NCBI RefSeq assembly: GCF_902493135.1
Contig: NZ_CABUOD010000024.1
Span: forward strand, 1 to 64,000
From: an uncultured Parabacteroides sp.
GTDB taxonomy: Bacteria > Bacteroidota > Bacteroidia > Bacteroidales > Tannerellaceae
Direction: 5' to 3'
DNA length: 64,000 bases
This document shows positions 8,370-17,192 of the stretch, one piece after another. Position 1 is the stretch's first letter, and each line of letters begins with the position of its first letter. A model generated the notes under the pieces. The model was not told the origin of the DNA. It made no database searches and saw only the letters and a program-made list of their open reading frames with translations. The translations under genes were made by a program, and so were the position numbers.

Positions 8370-9920
8370 TTACCAACCTTCATTAGGAGTACATAACGTA
8401 TTTGTTTCCAGTTCCTTGGAAGGTATCGGATAATAATAATAACGATTTGTATTACCTACTTTTCCAGTTATCAACTGCTTATAACGCACCTCATTACAAG
8501 TCCTCATCCGTTCTTCCAGCAACCCCCAGCGGCGCAAATCGTAAAAACGTTCTCCTTCCACGAAGAATTCGATGGCACGCTGGCGTTCCAAGTCGTTAAA
8601 AACAGCCTCGTATGTCTGTGCCCCGCTATATGGATTCAAATTGGCACGTTCACGTATCTGGTTCAAGTAACTGATCGCAACCGATAAATCCTGTTTGCCA
8701 CGCAGATAAGATTCTGCAAGTAACAATATCACATCTGCATAACGGACGGCACGTTCGTTGATACAAGACATGGGAGGTGAAGGTTCCGATTCCTGCGTGT
8801 TCCAATTCTGGTATTTCAAGATCCAAAACGTATTCCATCTGTCTTCTGCAAACCTTTCTCTAAACGGTTTTAAATAATAGGTACAACCTTCCCAGTCCCA
8901 AGCAACCGAAGTACGAGCACGATAATCAAAATTACCGTCTTTGTCTTTTTCTTCTAAGAAATAATCCATGATTTGCGGAGTAGGATTCGCCTCATACCAA
9001 CCGCCGGCTTCCGGTGCCGCATACTCTTTTGGACGTGTATTGGTTTGCGTAGAATTGATGTTTTCTCCATCGCCCCAAATATCCGTTCCGCCAACCGGTT
9101 CCATGAGCAACTCAAAAATACTCTCGTCATTATTCTCATGCGTATCATCAAAATTCCAAGCAAAATCATCGACCAAACGATAAGAATAAGGAGAATGAGT
9201 CAACGGTTCCAAAACATCAATCGCCTTATCGAACTGTTCTTCATAGACATAAATTTTACCCAACATGGCATTAGCCGCACCTTTGGTAGGCTTACCCGCC
9301 ACATCGTTTTTCACCGGCAGCAAAGACGCTGCCGTGATCAAATCCTGTTCAGCCTGAGCCCATATCTCCGCCTGAGACGATTTTTCCAACGGGAACGTCG
9401 CTGGAGACTGTGATGCCGTCAAACGCAAAGGTGCATCCTTAAACTCTTTTCCCAACTGGAACAGATAAAAACCACGGATAAAAAGACACTCTCCTTTCAC
9501 CTTATTAATGAAATCGGTTGTAAAGTCACCCTGTTTCTCTTCTAATTTCTGCATGATGGAATTTGTCCGGTATAAAGCATTATAGAACTGGTAAAACATC
9601 CCTTGCGATAAAGAGTTGCCATTCGTATTGGTGAAATAACAAGCCTGAAAAACATCACTGATGTCATTTCTGAACTCCACCTCGTCAGCACGCGCAATAC
9701 GCATCATGACACCGCGAGTACCATAATAACCTCCATTCAACGCATTTTTAAGCGGAGTATAACAAGAGGTCAAGGCCAATTCAAAATCCGCTTCTGTTTT
9801 CCAGAAAGTATCTTCTGTCGCCTTATTCGGATTTACCTGTTCCAACTGCGAATCACAAGAAGAACAAAAAGTGACGAGTGCGACAGCACAAGCTATAAAA
9901 TATAGATATATTCGTTTCAT
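8370..9920 (-). CDS. SusD/RagB-family glycan-binding lipoprotein (PUL A)
   Basis: The 516-residue product has a lipoprotein signal ending in FCSSCDSQ, so it is lipid-anchored and normally exported to the cell surface. The N-terminal SusD-like helices (EDTFWKTEADFELALTSCY) and the C-terminal SusD/RagB block (RYADVILLLAESYLR, then ERQRAIEFFVEGERFYDLRRW) are clear. It forms the lid that captures oligosaccharide for the SusC channel encoded 13 bp upstream. Ligand specificity cannot be read from sequence; the neighbouring GH2 and GH20 enzymes suggest a galactose/N-acetylhexosamine glycan. Confidence 0.95.
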   Translation of the reverse strand: MKRIYLYFIACAVALVTFCSSCDSQLEQVNPNKATEDTFWKTEADFELALTSCYTPLKNALNGGYYGTRGVMMRIARADEVEFRNDISDVFQACYFTNTNGNSLSQGMFYQFYNALYRTNSIMQKLEEKQGDFTTDFINKVKGECLFIRGFYLFQLGKEFKDAPLRLTASQSPATFPLEKSSQAEIWAQAEQDLITAASLLPVKNDVAGKPTKGAANAMLGKIYVYEEQFDKAIDVLEPLTHSPYSYRLVDDFAWNFDDTHENNDESIFELLMEPVGGTDIWGDGENINSTQTNTRPKEYAAPEAGGWYEANPTPQIMDYFLEEKDKDGNFDYRARTSVAWDWEGCTYYLKPFRERFAEDRWNTFWILKYQNWNTQESEPSPPMSCINERAVRYADVILLLAESYLRGKQDLSVAISYLNQIRERANLNPYSGAQTYEAVFNDLERQRAIEFFVEGERFYDLRRWGLLEERMRTCNEVRYKQLITGKVGNTNRYYYYPIPSKELETNTLCTPNEGW

Positions 9921-9933
9921 ACTATTAGTTCAT

Positions 9934-12900
9934 TTAAAAAGTTACGTTCAAACCCACCATAAATGTACGGTTGGAAGGATATATAAACTCATCGAAACCA
10001 CGAGAATAAACATTGGAAGAGTTTACGTCCGGAGTATATCCCGAATACGAAGTGATCGTAAACAAGTTCTCCGCATTAAAATATACACGCGCTTTTTGAA
10101 TAAGGCCATTGAATAACGCATTTGGGAATGTATAACCAAGCTGAACATTTCTCAAGCGGAAATAAGAGCCATTTTCCAAATAACGATCGGATTCCGGACG
10201 CGCATTTCTGTTAGGATCTGTCCAAATCAGACGCGGATGAGACGCATTCTTGTTTTCCGGCGTCCAATAATCCAACGTACTGGCCAGATAGTTCGTTCCA
10301 CGCGTCACATCATCCAATTGCAGACGGGTTGCATTATAGATCTTATTACCCGCCACACCTTGGAAACCGATCGAGAAGTCCACTTGCTTATAAGTCAAAT
10401 TACCATTAATGGAATAGGTAAATTTAGGGAACGGACTACCACAATAAACACGGTCTTCATCGTTGATCGTGCCGTCATTGTTCGTATCCTTAAAACGGAT
10501 ATCTCCCGGTTCAGCACTCGGTTGTATCAAGACTCCATCTTTTTGGTATGCTTGCACCTCTTCCGTGCTGTTGAAGTAACCGTCAACAGGGATCAACCAA
10601 AAACCGCCAATCGGATAACCAGCAAGCGTTTTACTCGTATAAGTACCACCATGTATCGTTCCACCGGTTATGGCTTGCGACTCGGCTCCCATTTCTACGA
10701 CTTCATTCTTATTATACGTACCTAAGAAACTGACGCCATAAGAGAGATCCTTGTTCAACGATTCATTCCATCCGACATTGAATTCGATACCCTTGTTGCG
10801 GATTTTACCGGCATTACGGATCGGATCATTAGCTCCACCGGTCGAAATAGGAATCGGGACATTCAACAAGATATCTTTTGTGTTTTTCACATACCAGTCG
10901 GCGGTCAATGTCAAACGATTACGCAATGCCATAAAGTCGATACCGACATTTGTCATAGCTGTTTCTTCCCATTTAATATCAGGATTGGCAAACGTCTTCG
11001 GAAAGGCCCCTTGGATCAGCCCGCTCTTTCCATCAGGATAGTTAATGCCGGTCGTTACGACCGAGACAAACTGGTAATTACTGATTTCCTGATTACCCAG
11101 CACACCATAGCCACCTCTCAATTTCAATTGATCCAACCAAGAAGCATTGTCCTTAACAAAGCTTTCTTCCGCAACATTCCAACCAGCCGATACCGACGGA
11201 AAATTACCATAACGATGGCTGGAACCGAACTTGGAAGAACCGTCACGACGGATAGTCGCCGTCAACAGATATTTATTTTTATAGGAATAAAAAGCACGCC
11301 CTAAAATAGAAGTCAACACACTGCGAGTGGAATTGCCGCTAACAGCCAGTCCTTGTGCGGCAGCATCAATTTCCATAATACCGGCAGGCATACCTTGTCC
11401 TGAACCTTGCATATACCGATAACGGGAATCCTGATAGGTATAACCAGCCAAAACAGATATTTTATGATCTCCAAACGTCCGGTCGAATGTCAATAAGTTT
11501 TCCACCAACACATTACGTGTACGGGTCTGCTGTTCTGTGACCTTCGTCAATCCATTCGTCGCCAATCCGAAATCATACACCCCATTATAATTATTGTATC
11601 GATAGAATTGGAAGTCCGGGGTCAAATTCAATTTATATTTCAACCCCTTCATAAACTCTACCGAGACATAGGCATTGGCATAAATCTTGACATTTTCATT
11701 ATAACGCTTCATCAAGTTGTCGTCCACCATGCCTAACGGATGCGTCAGATTCACAACGTCGCCATACAAAGCACCATACCCGCCTACGCGAGACGCATCG
11801 TATTGTTCCCATGTCGGAATCGCCTGTATCGTATGGCCGACCATACCTCCGCGGACTTCCGAATGCAACGGATTGCTTTGATCGTAAGCCAAGACAACAT
11901 TCGTTCCTGCCGAGAAAATGCCTTTTTTGAAATCTTGTTTGCTCTGTAAGGTATAACGCTGGTAGTTGGTTCCTTTCATGACTCCATCTTGATTCGTATA
12001 GCCGACACTGTTATAATACGTAGTATATTTCCCCCCTCCTTTTACGGAAAGCGCATAATTCTGCATCAAAGCCGGTCCGAACATCAAATCCTGCCAATCG
12101 TTATCCGGTTTGGATGCCAGATCCTGCGCCATTTCAAGCGGATTCAAACCTGCCGCTTTCCGGGAAATAGTCGAAACTTCCGCCCATCCGGCCGCATCCA
12201 ACAAATCCAGATATTTTGAAGGTGCAGTGACACCGATATTTGCAGACAGGTCCACAATCGGTTTACCTTCCGTGTTTGCTCCCTCCTTAGTAGTCACAAT
12301 GATTACACCGTTAGCCGCACGCGACCCATAAATAGCCGCCGAGGAAGCATCTTTCAGCACATCTATACTGGCGATATCGTTCGGATTGATATGATCGATT
12401 CCACTCATATACATACCGTCCACGATATATAAAGGAGACGAATTGTTCAAGGTTCCGATACCACGAACCATAACACGGGTACTCCCCCCCGGTGCGCCTC
12501 CCTGTGATACGATATCCACACCAGCAATCTTTCCCTGCAAAGCCTGGCCTATAGTCGTATTGCTCTGCGTATTCAAATCATCCGTACTGATATTGGCAAC
12601 CGAACCGGTCAAGTCGGCTTTCTTCTGCGTACCATACCCGATCACGACCACTTCATCCAATGCTTTCGTATCTTCCAATAACACGACATTGATTGTTTTC
12701 TCGTTACCTACAATGATTTCCTTTGTCAGATAACCGATATAAGAAATATTCAATACCGATTTGGAATCGGCTTCAATAGAGAAATTACCGTCAAAATCGG
12801 TAACAGTCCCGTTCGTAGTTCCCTTTACAACAACATTCGCCCCGATAATCGGTTCCCCCATATTATCGACGATCCGACCTGTAACCGTTCGTGTTTGTTG

Positions 12901-13293
12901 TTCGACGGCAGCGACAGTATTCACTTCTTTCGCAGACAATACGATATGCGTACCTTCCATCTCGTATTCGATACCAGCATTCTTGAACAGGTTATCCAAT
13001 ACCACTGAGACAGGTTTCGTTTTAGCCTTTACCGAAACTTTCCGGTTAACATCTATCTGATTATTATAGATAAACAAGTAATCTGTCTGGCTTTCAATCT
13101 CATCCAGAATCTTTTCTAACTGAGTATTGCTCTTGTTTATACTTACCCGGGCGTTCTGCGAATGCGAATTTTCAGCATACGAGCAGAATACACAGGCCCC
13201 CAAAAGGAATGTGGATATTCGCATAGTTCTCAAGATTTTTTTACCTGACGGGGTTTTCGGATAATATCCCCCCGACAAAAAGTTTTTTTTCAT
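9934..13293 (-). CDS. SusC/RagA-family TonB-dependent receptor with STN signalling domain (PUL A)
   Basis: The 1119-residue outer-membrane transporter has an extended N-terminus and signal sequence. An STN domain follows (about 48-120, VSINKSNTQLEKILDEIESQ), then a carboxypeptidase-regulatory-like domain (GRIVDNMGEPIIGANVVVKG), the TonB-linked motif DEVVVIGYGTQKKADLTGS, a plug and the beta-barrel. A calcium-type loop (DTNNDGTINDEDR) lies in the barrel region. The STN domain marks it as a transducer that contacts a FecR anti-sigma factor, and a fecR gene lies immediately upstream. It imports the oligosaccharide captured by SusD. Confidence 0.96.
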   Translation of the reverse strand: MKKNFLSGGYYPKTPSGKKILRTMRISTFLLGACVFCSYAENSHSQNARVSINKSNTQLEKILDEIESQTDYLFIYNNQIDVNRKVSVKAKTKPVSVVLDNLFKNAGIEYEMEGTHIVLSAKEVNTVAAVEQQTRTVTGRIVDNMGEPIIGANVVVKGTTNGTVTDFDGNFSIEADSKSVLNISYIGYLTKEIIVGNEKTINVVLLEDTKALDEVVVIGYGTQKKADLTGSVANISTDDLNTQSNTTIGQALQGKIAGVDIVSQGGAPGGSTRVMVRGIGTLNNSSPLYIVDGMYMSGIDHINPNDIASIDVLKDASSAAIYGSRAANGVIIVTTKEGANTEGKPIVDLSANIGVTAPSKYLDLLDAAGWAEVSTISRKAAGLNPLEMAQDLASKPDNDWQDLMFGPALMQNYALSVKGGGKYTTYYNSVGYTNQDGVMKGTNYQRYTLQSKQDFKKGIFSAGTNVVLAYDQSNPLHSEVRGGMVGHTIQAIPTWEQYDASRVGGYGALYGDVVNLTHPLGMVDDNLMKRYNENVKIYANAYVSVEFMKGLKYKLNLTPDFQFYRYNNYNGVYDFGLATNGLTKVTEQQTRTRNVLVENLLTFDRTFGDHKISVLAGYTYQDSRYRYMQGSGQGMPAGIMEIDAAAQGLAVSGNSTRSVLTSILGRAFYSYKNKYLLTATIRRDGSSKFGSSHRYGNFPSVSAGWNVAEESFVKDNASWLDQLKLRGGYGVLGNQEISNYQFVSVVTTGINYPDGKSGLIQGAFPKTFANPDIKWEETAMTNVGIDFMALRNRLTLTADWYVKNTKDILLNVPIPISTGGANDPIRNAGKIRNKGIEFNVGWNESLNKDLSYGVSFLGTYNKNEVVEMGAESQAITGGTIHGGTYTSKTLAGYPIGGFWLIPVDGYFNSTEEVQAYQKDGVLIQPSAEPGDIRFKDTNNDGTINDEDRVYCGSPFPKFTYSINGNLTYKQVDFSIGFQGVAGNKIYNATRLQLDDVTRGTNYLASTLDYWTPENKNASHPRLIWTDPNRNARPESDRYLENGSYFRLRNVQLGYTFPNALFNGLIQKARVYFNAENLFTITSYSGYTPDVNSSNVYSRGFDEFIYPSNRTFMVGLNVTF

Positions 13294-13349
13294 ACCTTTG
13301 TAAATGATTTGAAGTTAATACAATGAATTAAAAAAATTGTGTTGATTGG

Positions 13350-13391
13350 AATGCCGGTAAATGCCCCCCAGCGCTTGCCGGCATTTTTTGT
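13350..13391. terminator. Hairpin with T-run on the plus strand, in the FecR-SusC spacer
   Basis: Arms AATGCCGGTAA (13350-13360) and TTGCCGGCATT (13375-13385) pair with one mismatch; TTTTTTG follows on the plus strand. The neighbouring genes read on the minus strand, where no T-run follows, so it may be an antisense terminator or a leader structure in the SusC mRNA rather than an ordinary terminator. Confidence 0.5.
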
Positions 13392-13484
13392 TATTCCTTG
13401 TTTGTTTTCATGCCTCCTATTCTTTTATAAGGTTAATACTAATTATCGTGTTTTTTATTTTTGTTCTTTATATATTACTCGTGT

Positions 13485-14438
13485 TTATCTGATATAAATA
13501 ATCTGATTTTCATCATCCCGCTCATATTTGAAGCGTATATCCTTCTGCAAGACCCTCAACGCGTAGTCGATGCCGTCTGCTTGCCTGAACTTCCCCGTGA
13601 AGAAATATTTCAGTACCTTTTTATTCTCCACCACTATGCTGACTCCGAAATATTTCTCCAGATCATTCATGATCGAGAGGAACGATCCGTTCCGGAAGCA
13701 TATCAACCCTTCTTTCCAACGATAAGGGTTATAATCGTCGACCGGAATGACTTTCAGTCTGCCGTCCTTTTGCAGGCACGCCTTGCTGTCCGGTTTCAGC
13801 GTCAACGTATCTCCCAGACCGATCCGCGAAGCGACCCGCACGCTTCCTTCCATCAACGTGACCTCAAAATCGTCTTTGCCGGAATAGCCTTCCACGTTGA
13901 ACTTTGTGCCCAATACTTCCATATTGCACTTGCCCGTTTCCACGATAAAAGGCCTTTTCGTATCTTTGGCTACATCGAAATAGGCTTCCCCGTCGACCGT
14001 GACCCGGCGTACGGACTTGTCGAACACAGCCGGATAAACGATCTTCGTCCGGGCATTCAGCCAGACATTCGTCCCGTCTGCCAACGTGATGTTCACCCGT
14101 TGTCCGGCAGGAACATAAATGGACTGCATCGGCATTGCTCCGCCCTTATCCGAAACAAATTGATATAAGAAGCTAAGTCCCAATGTCACAGCGACAACTG
14201 CCGCGATCTTGATTAACTCAGTTCCGAGAGGATTCAGGCTCCATGACTTGTTCCGTTTCTTCGCTTCGATCGTTTTTTCGTCACCAAGAAGCAACATCGA
14301 GTCGAATATCTTTCTCTCTTTCAAGAATTCGCGTCTGTTTTCCGGGGAATGTTCCATCCATTGCCGGATCCGGACTTCTTCTTCATAAGAAGCGGCTCCT
14401 TCAAAGAACTTATATAACGTTTCCCTGTCCATTTTCAT
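13485..14438 (-). CDS. FecR-family anti-sigma factor (PUL A)
   Basis: The 317-residue product has a cytosolic N-terminal domain (DRETLYKFFEGAASYEEEVR), one membrane helix (about 74-95, IKIAAVVAVTLGLSFLYQF), a periplasmic FecR domain (YVPAGQRVNITLADGTNVWLN) and a C-terminal DUF4974 domain (RWKEGLICFRNGSFLSIMND). FecR proteins hold an ECF sigma factor until the STN domain of the paired SusC signals ligand. It precedes the PUL A SusC but, unlike the usual pairing, has no sigma gene upstream on its own strand; the nearest is the divergent one at 15198. Confidence 0.93.
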   Translation of the reverse strand: MKMDRETLYKFFEGAASYEEEVRIRQWMEHSPENRREFLKERKIFDSMLLLGDEKTIEAKKRNKSWSLNPLGTELIKIAAVVAVTLGLSFLYQFVSDKGGAMPMQSIYVPAGQRVNITLADGTNVWLNARTKIVYPAVFDKSVRRVTVDGEAYFDVAKDTKRPFIVETGKCNMEVLGTKFNVEGYSGKDDFEVTLMEGSVRVASRIGLGDTLTLKPDSKACLQKDGRLKVIPVDDYNPYRWKEGLICFRNGSFLSIMNDLEKYFGVSIVVENKKVLKYFFTGKFRQADGIDYALRVLQKDIRFKYERDDENQIIYIR

Positions 14439-14910
14439 CTTTTTACTTACACTTACATAATACTAACAGTTCACAAATTTATATCCCTAGTTGAAAATGA
14501 AAAAAAATATTTTCTTTTTTTTATAACAAGTGTATGGCTTCCTCTGGGAATCCACTTTTCAGATGCTCATCGCTTCCCTAAAAGGTAGGCATCGGTTGCC
14601 CAATAGTGACTTGTACTGATCTACAGAGTTTCCAAGCTGTGTGAACTCTAATTAAATAAAATAACTAAGGGGAATTTAGGAAATAATCCAAGAAGATTTA
14701 AACCGGTAAAGGCTCCAAATATTCTGAACATCGACATCTTGGCTCATTCGGTAATCGTTACATGATCTCGATGTCGTTTAAGACATATAACCACTTCTTG
14801 TAGTCGCCGGTCCTGCTTCAAACCGAGCATCTCTACATTGCGGAAACTGATGATAAGATATTAGCTTGCTTCACTGCCGAAAATCTTTTTCCAGCCGTAA
14901 TCCGAGAAGG
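14439..14910. other. Divergent spacer, left part, no convincing gene
   Basis: This is the left part of a 759-bp gap between the divergent fecR (14438) and sigma (15198) genes. No start-to-stop reading frame looks like a protein family. A possible -7 box for fecR (TAAATTTG read on the minus strand) lies at 14474-14481 without a clear -33 partner. A weak hairpin (AGAGTT/AACTCT) lies near 14625-14649. Broken peptide-like stretches on the minus strand around 14700-14850 may be remnants of a lost gene, but none resembles a sigma factor. Confidence 0.5.
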
Positions 14911-15090
14911 GAAACAAAAGTCTCCGCAGTTGAAACTTTAGTTTCAAGGCGCGAAACTAAAGTTTCGATCGGTGAAACAAAAGTTTCCTCCGATGAAACT
15001 AAAGTTTCCCTCAAGTGAAACTAAAGTTTCAAGGTGAGCGACTACATGAAACTTTAGTTTCAAACTTTTTTTCGGCTGAAACTATTGGGG
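14911..15090. repeat. 21-bp-phased array of GAAACTAAAGTTTC palindromes
   Basis: Seven 14-bp copies start at 14911, 14932, 14953, 14974, 14995, 15017 and 15048, with a half copy at 15078. Steps are 21, 21, 21, 21, 22, 31 and 30 bp. Each is GAAACT and AGTTTC arms around AA or TT; copies at 14932 and 15048 are inverted (GAAACTTTAGTTTC). Those at 14911 and 14974 carry substitutions (GAAACAAAAGT). The array ends about 80 bp upstream of the -7 box of the sigma gene. In one plus-strand frame it reads as ETKVSxx heptads, but that frame has no ATG and breaks at 15016. Confidence 0.9.
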
Positions 15091-15171
15091 ATATTTTAAA
15101 ATTACTCTCCAGGAAGATTCCGAAGCACTGAATGAAGTTGTGGCGAACTTCCGTTATTCTGATAAAAATAT

Positions 15172-15179
15172 TATATTTG
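15172..15179 (+). promoter_or_regulatory. -7 box of the sigma-factor promoter
   Basis: TATATTTG at 15172-15179 fits TAnnTTTG and lies 18 bp before the chosen ATG at 15198. No good TTTG is found 19-21 bp upstream, so the promoter may need an activator, perhaps acting through the palindrome array just upstream. Confidence 0.5.
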
Positions 15180-15197
15180 CGACCATACAACACAATT

Positions 15198-15782
15198 ATG
15201 CAGGAAGATGAAAGCAAAATAAAATGGAGTCAGTTCTTAGCCGGTGATAATGAAGCTTATTGTTGGATATATAAAGTCTACATACAAATGCTGTTCCGTT
15301 ACGGGCAGCGCTTTACTTCCGATACGGAGCTTATAAAAGATTGCATCCAGGATGTCTTTACCGGATTATACAAAAACAGGAAGCAACTGGTCACACCCAA
15401 AAATATAAAAGTCTACCTGCTTGTCTCCCTCAAGAACAGCCTGATCAATGCACTTTACCGGGAAGACCGCTACACGCCTTACGATCATGAAACCGTTTCC
15501 TTTACCCTCGGACTGACGGTCGAAGAACAATATGTCACGGACGAACAGTACACCAACCAGCAAAAAAAGATACAGGAAATCCTGAACGTACTGACTCCGC
15601 GTCAAAAAGAGATTATCTACTACCGCTATATCCAAGAACTTAGCTTCGATGAAATCTGCATCATGATGGACATGAATTACCAATCCGCACAAAACCTGAT
15701 CCAGCGCTCCTTGAAGAAGATCCGCGACACATACGGGCCGATGGAAGTATTCCTCCTGCTCCTATCCGTTTCCGTCCAGTAA
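15198..15782 (+). CDS. ECF-type RNA polymerase sigma-70 factor (PUL B)
   Basis: I chose the ATG at 15198 (MQEDESKIKW) because it follows the -7 box at 15172; a longer frame from 15132 would place that box inside the gene. The 194-residue product has region 2 (LFRYGQRFTSDTELIKDCIQDVF, abridged as DTELIKDCIQDVF) and region 4 with a helix-turn-helix (LTPRQKEIIYYRYIQELSF). It should direct transcription of its PUL when released by FecR. It is followed 80 bp later by fecR, then susC and susD. It is also the nearest sigma gene to the divergent fecR of PUL A. Confidence 0.93.
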   Translation: MQEDESKIKWSQFLAGDNEAYCWIYKVYIQMLFRYGQRFTSDTELIKDCIQDVFTGLYKNRKQLVTPKNIKVYLLVSLKNSLINALYREDRYTPYDHETVSFTLGLTVEEQYVTDEQYTNQQKKIQEILNVLTPRQKEIIYYRYIQELSFDEICIMMDMNYQSAQNLIQRSLKKIRDTYGPMEVFLLLLSVSVQ

Positions 15783-15862
15783 GAAAAATAAAAAAAATCC
15801 ACTTCCGGTGAGTATAAAAAGGAAACAGCCTTGTCCTTTATATAATAATGTTTACCGGAAAA

Positions 15863-17077
15863 ATGGATAAAAACTATATAACATACACCGCAGACCAACT
15901 GCTGAACGACGACTTTTTCATACAGTCGGAATTGCACCCGACAGAAGAAAGCCGGGCCTTCTGGAGCGACCTTCAGACGAAGGATGCCGCATTGTCCGGG
16001 GAGATCGAAAATGCCCGTCTCTTCCTGCATACCATTAAAATAGACAGAAATTGTTCATCCTTGTCAGACAAGGATGAACATGCGTTATGGCAACGCATCG
16101 AATTTGAAAACAAAGAAACGGAAAGAAGGGCGAAACGCAGACAATTCATCCGTTTCGCCATCGGGACGGCGGCCTCCCTTCTTTTGTTATCGGCAATCGG
16201 CTGGTATGCAACCCTGCGGCCGGAAGATACCGAAACAGACTATACGGCAATCCTCCAAGCCAATCCGGCGCCGGACAGTACAAACAAAAAAGTGCAACTG
16301 GTCCTTTCGAACAACGAGAAGCTGACCATCGACGGGACGGAAACCCAACTCGAATATAAAAAGGAAGGAAAGGTAAACGTCAACTCGGAACAAGTGGACC
16401 TCAGTCCGAAAGGCGATCCGGAGCAGGCACAGGAATTTAACCAACTGATCGTACCTGTCGGCCGGCGTTCGTCCATCACATTCGCCGACGGGACCCGGCT
16501 CTGGGTAAACTCCGGTTCGAAAGTCGTGTATCCGGTCAAGTTCGCAAAAGAGAAAAGGGAGATATTCGTAGAAGGAGAAATATACCTGCACGTCAGCCGG
16601 GACGAACAAAAACCCTTCATCGTCAAGACACATCAGATGGATATAAAGGTGTTAGGGACGCAATTCAATGTCACGGCCTATGAAAACGAGGCGAACATGC
16701 AAGTGGTTCTCGTCAGTGGAAAGGTAGAAGTAAACCTCAACAACAAGAGCACGAATATCCTGGCTCCCAATCAGATGTTCTCTTACGACAGCGATATGCA
16801 CAGAGGCAAGATCAGCACGGTCGACACCGACGATTATGTGGCTTGGAAAGACGGATATTACCAGTTCCGCCAGCAACCGCTCAGAGAAATCGTGAAAAAG
16901 CTTTCCCGTTATTACGGCGTCCGTATCTATTGCGAAGAGCCGGCCGACAAGTTGTCTTGCAGCGGCAAACTGGACCTGAAAGAGAGTCTGGACGAAGTGA
17001 TGAAGGCCTTGAAAGAAGCGGCTCCGATTCAAATAGAAAACAAATATGAGAGTGTAGAAATAAAAGTCAAACATTAA
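15863..17077 (+). CDS. FecR-family anti-sigma factor (PUL B)
   Basis: The ATG at 15863 (MDKNYITYTADQLLNDDFF) is preferred over one 15 bases earlier because the family usually begins this way and GGAAAA precedes it. The 404-residue product has a cytosolic N-terminal region, one membrane helix (about 96-118, FAIGTAASLLLLSAIGW), a FecR domain (VPVGRRSSITFADGTRLWVNS) and a C-terminal DUF4974 domain (VAWKDGYYQFRQQPLREIVK). It is the membrane link between the STN domain of the next SusC and the sigma factor just upstream. Confidence 0.92.
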   Translation: MDKNYITYTADQLLNDDFFIQSELHPTEESRAFWSDLQTKDAALSGEIENARLFLHTIKIDRNCSSLSDKDEHALWQRIEFENKETERRAKRRQFIRFAIGTAASLLLLSAIGWYATLRPEDTETDYTAILQANPAPDSTNKKVQLVLSNNEKLTIDGTETQLEYKKEGKVNVNSEQVDLSPKGDPEQAQEFNQLIVPVGRRSSITFADGTRLWVNSGSKVVYPVKFAKEKREIFVEGEIYLHVSRDEQKPFIVKTHQMDIKVLGTQFNVTAYENEANMQVVLVSGKVEVNLNNKSTNILAPNQMFSYDSDMHRGKISTVDTDDYVAWKDGYYQFRQQPLREIVKKLSRYYGVRIYCEEPADKLSCSGKLDLKESLDEVMKALKEAAPIQIENKYESVEIKVKH

Positions 17078-17192
17078 AAACCGTACAGTATGGGTCCTTA
17101 AATCGCAACAACACAGGGAGGAAACAATCTCCTTCCCGTATAAAGATGAGAAGTATTAAAAATCTTTACCAACTTAAATCATTACAAGCAAT

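Noticed and set aside
13287..13300. TACCTTTG as a plus-strand promoter
   Set aside because: It points away from any gene and has no -33 partner; probably chance at the SusC start.
14911..15061. Possible CRISPR array
   Set aside because: Repeats are 14-bp palindromes with only 7-bp gaps in the regular part, gaps are not spacer-like, and no cas genes are present.
14439..15131. Remnant sigma gene expected upstream of fecR at 14438
   Set aside because: Neither strand shows sigma region 2 or 4 motifs; only broken peptides of no known family are seen.
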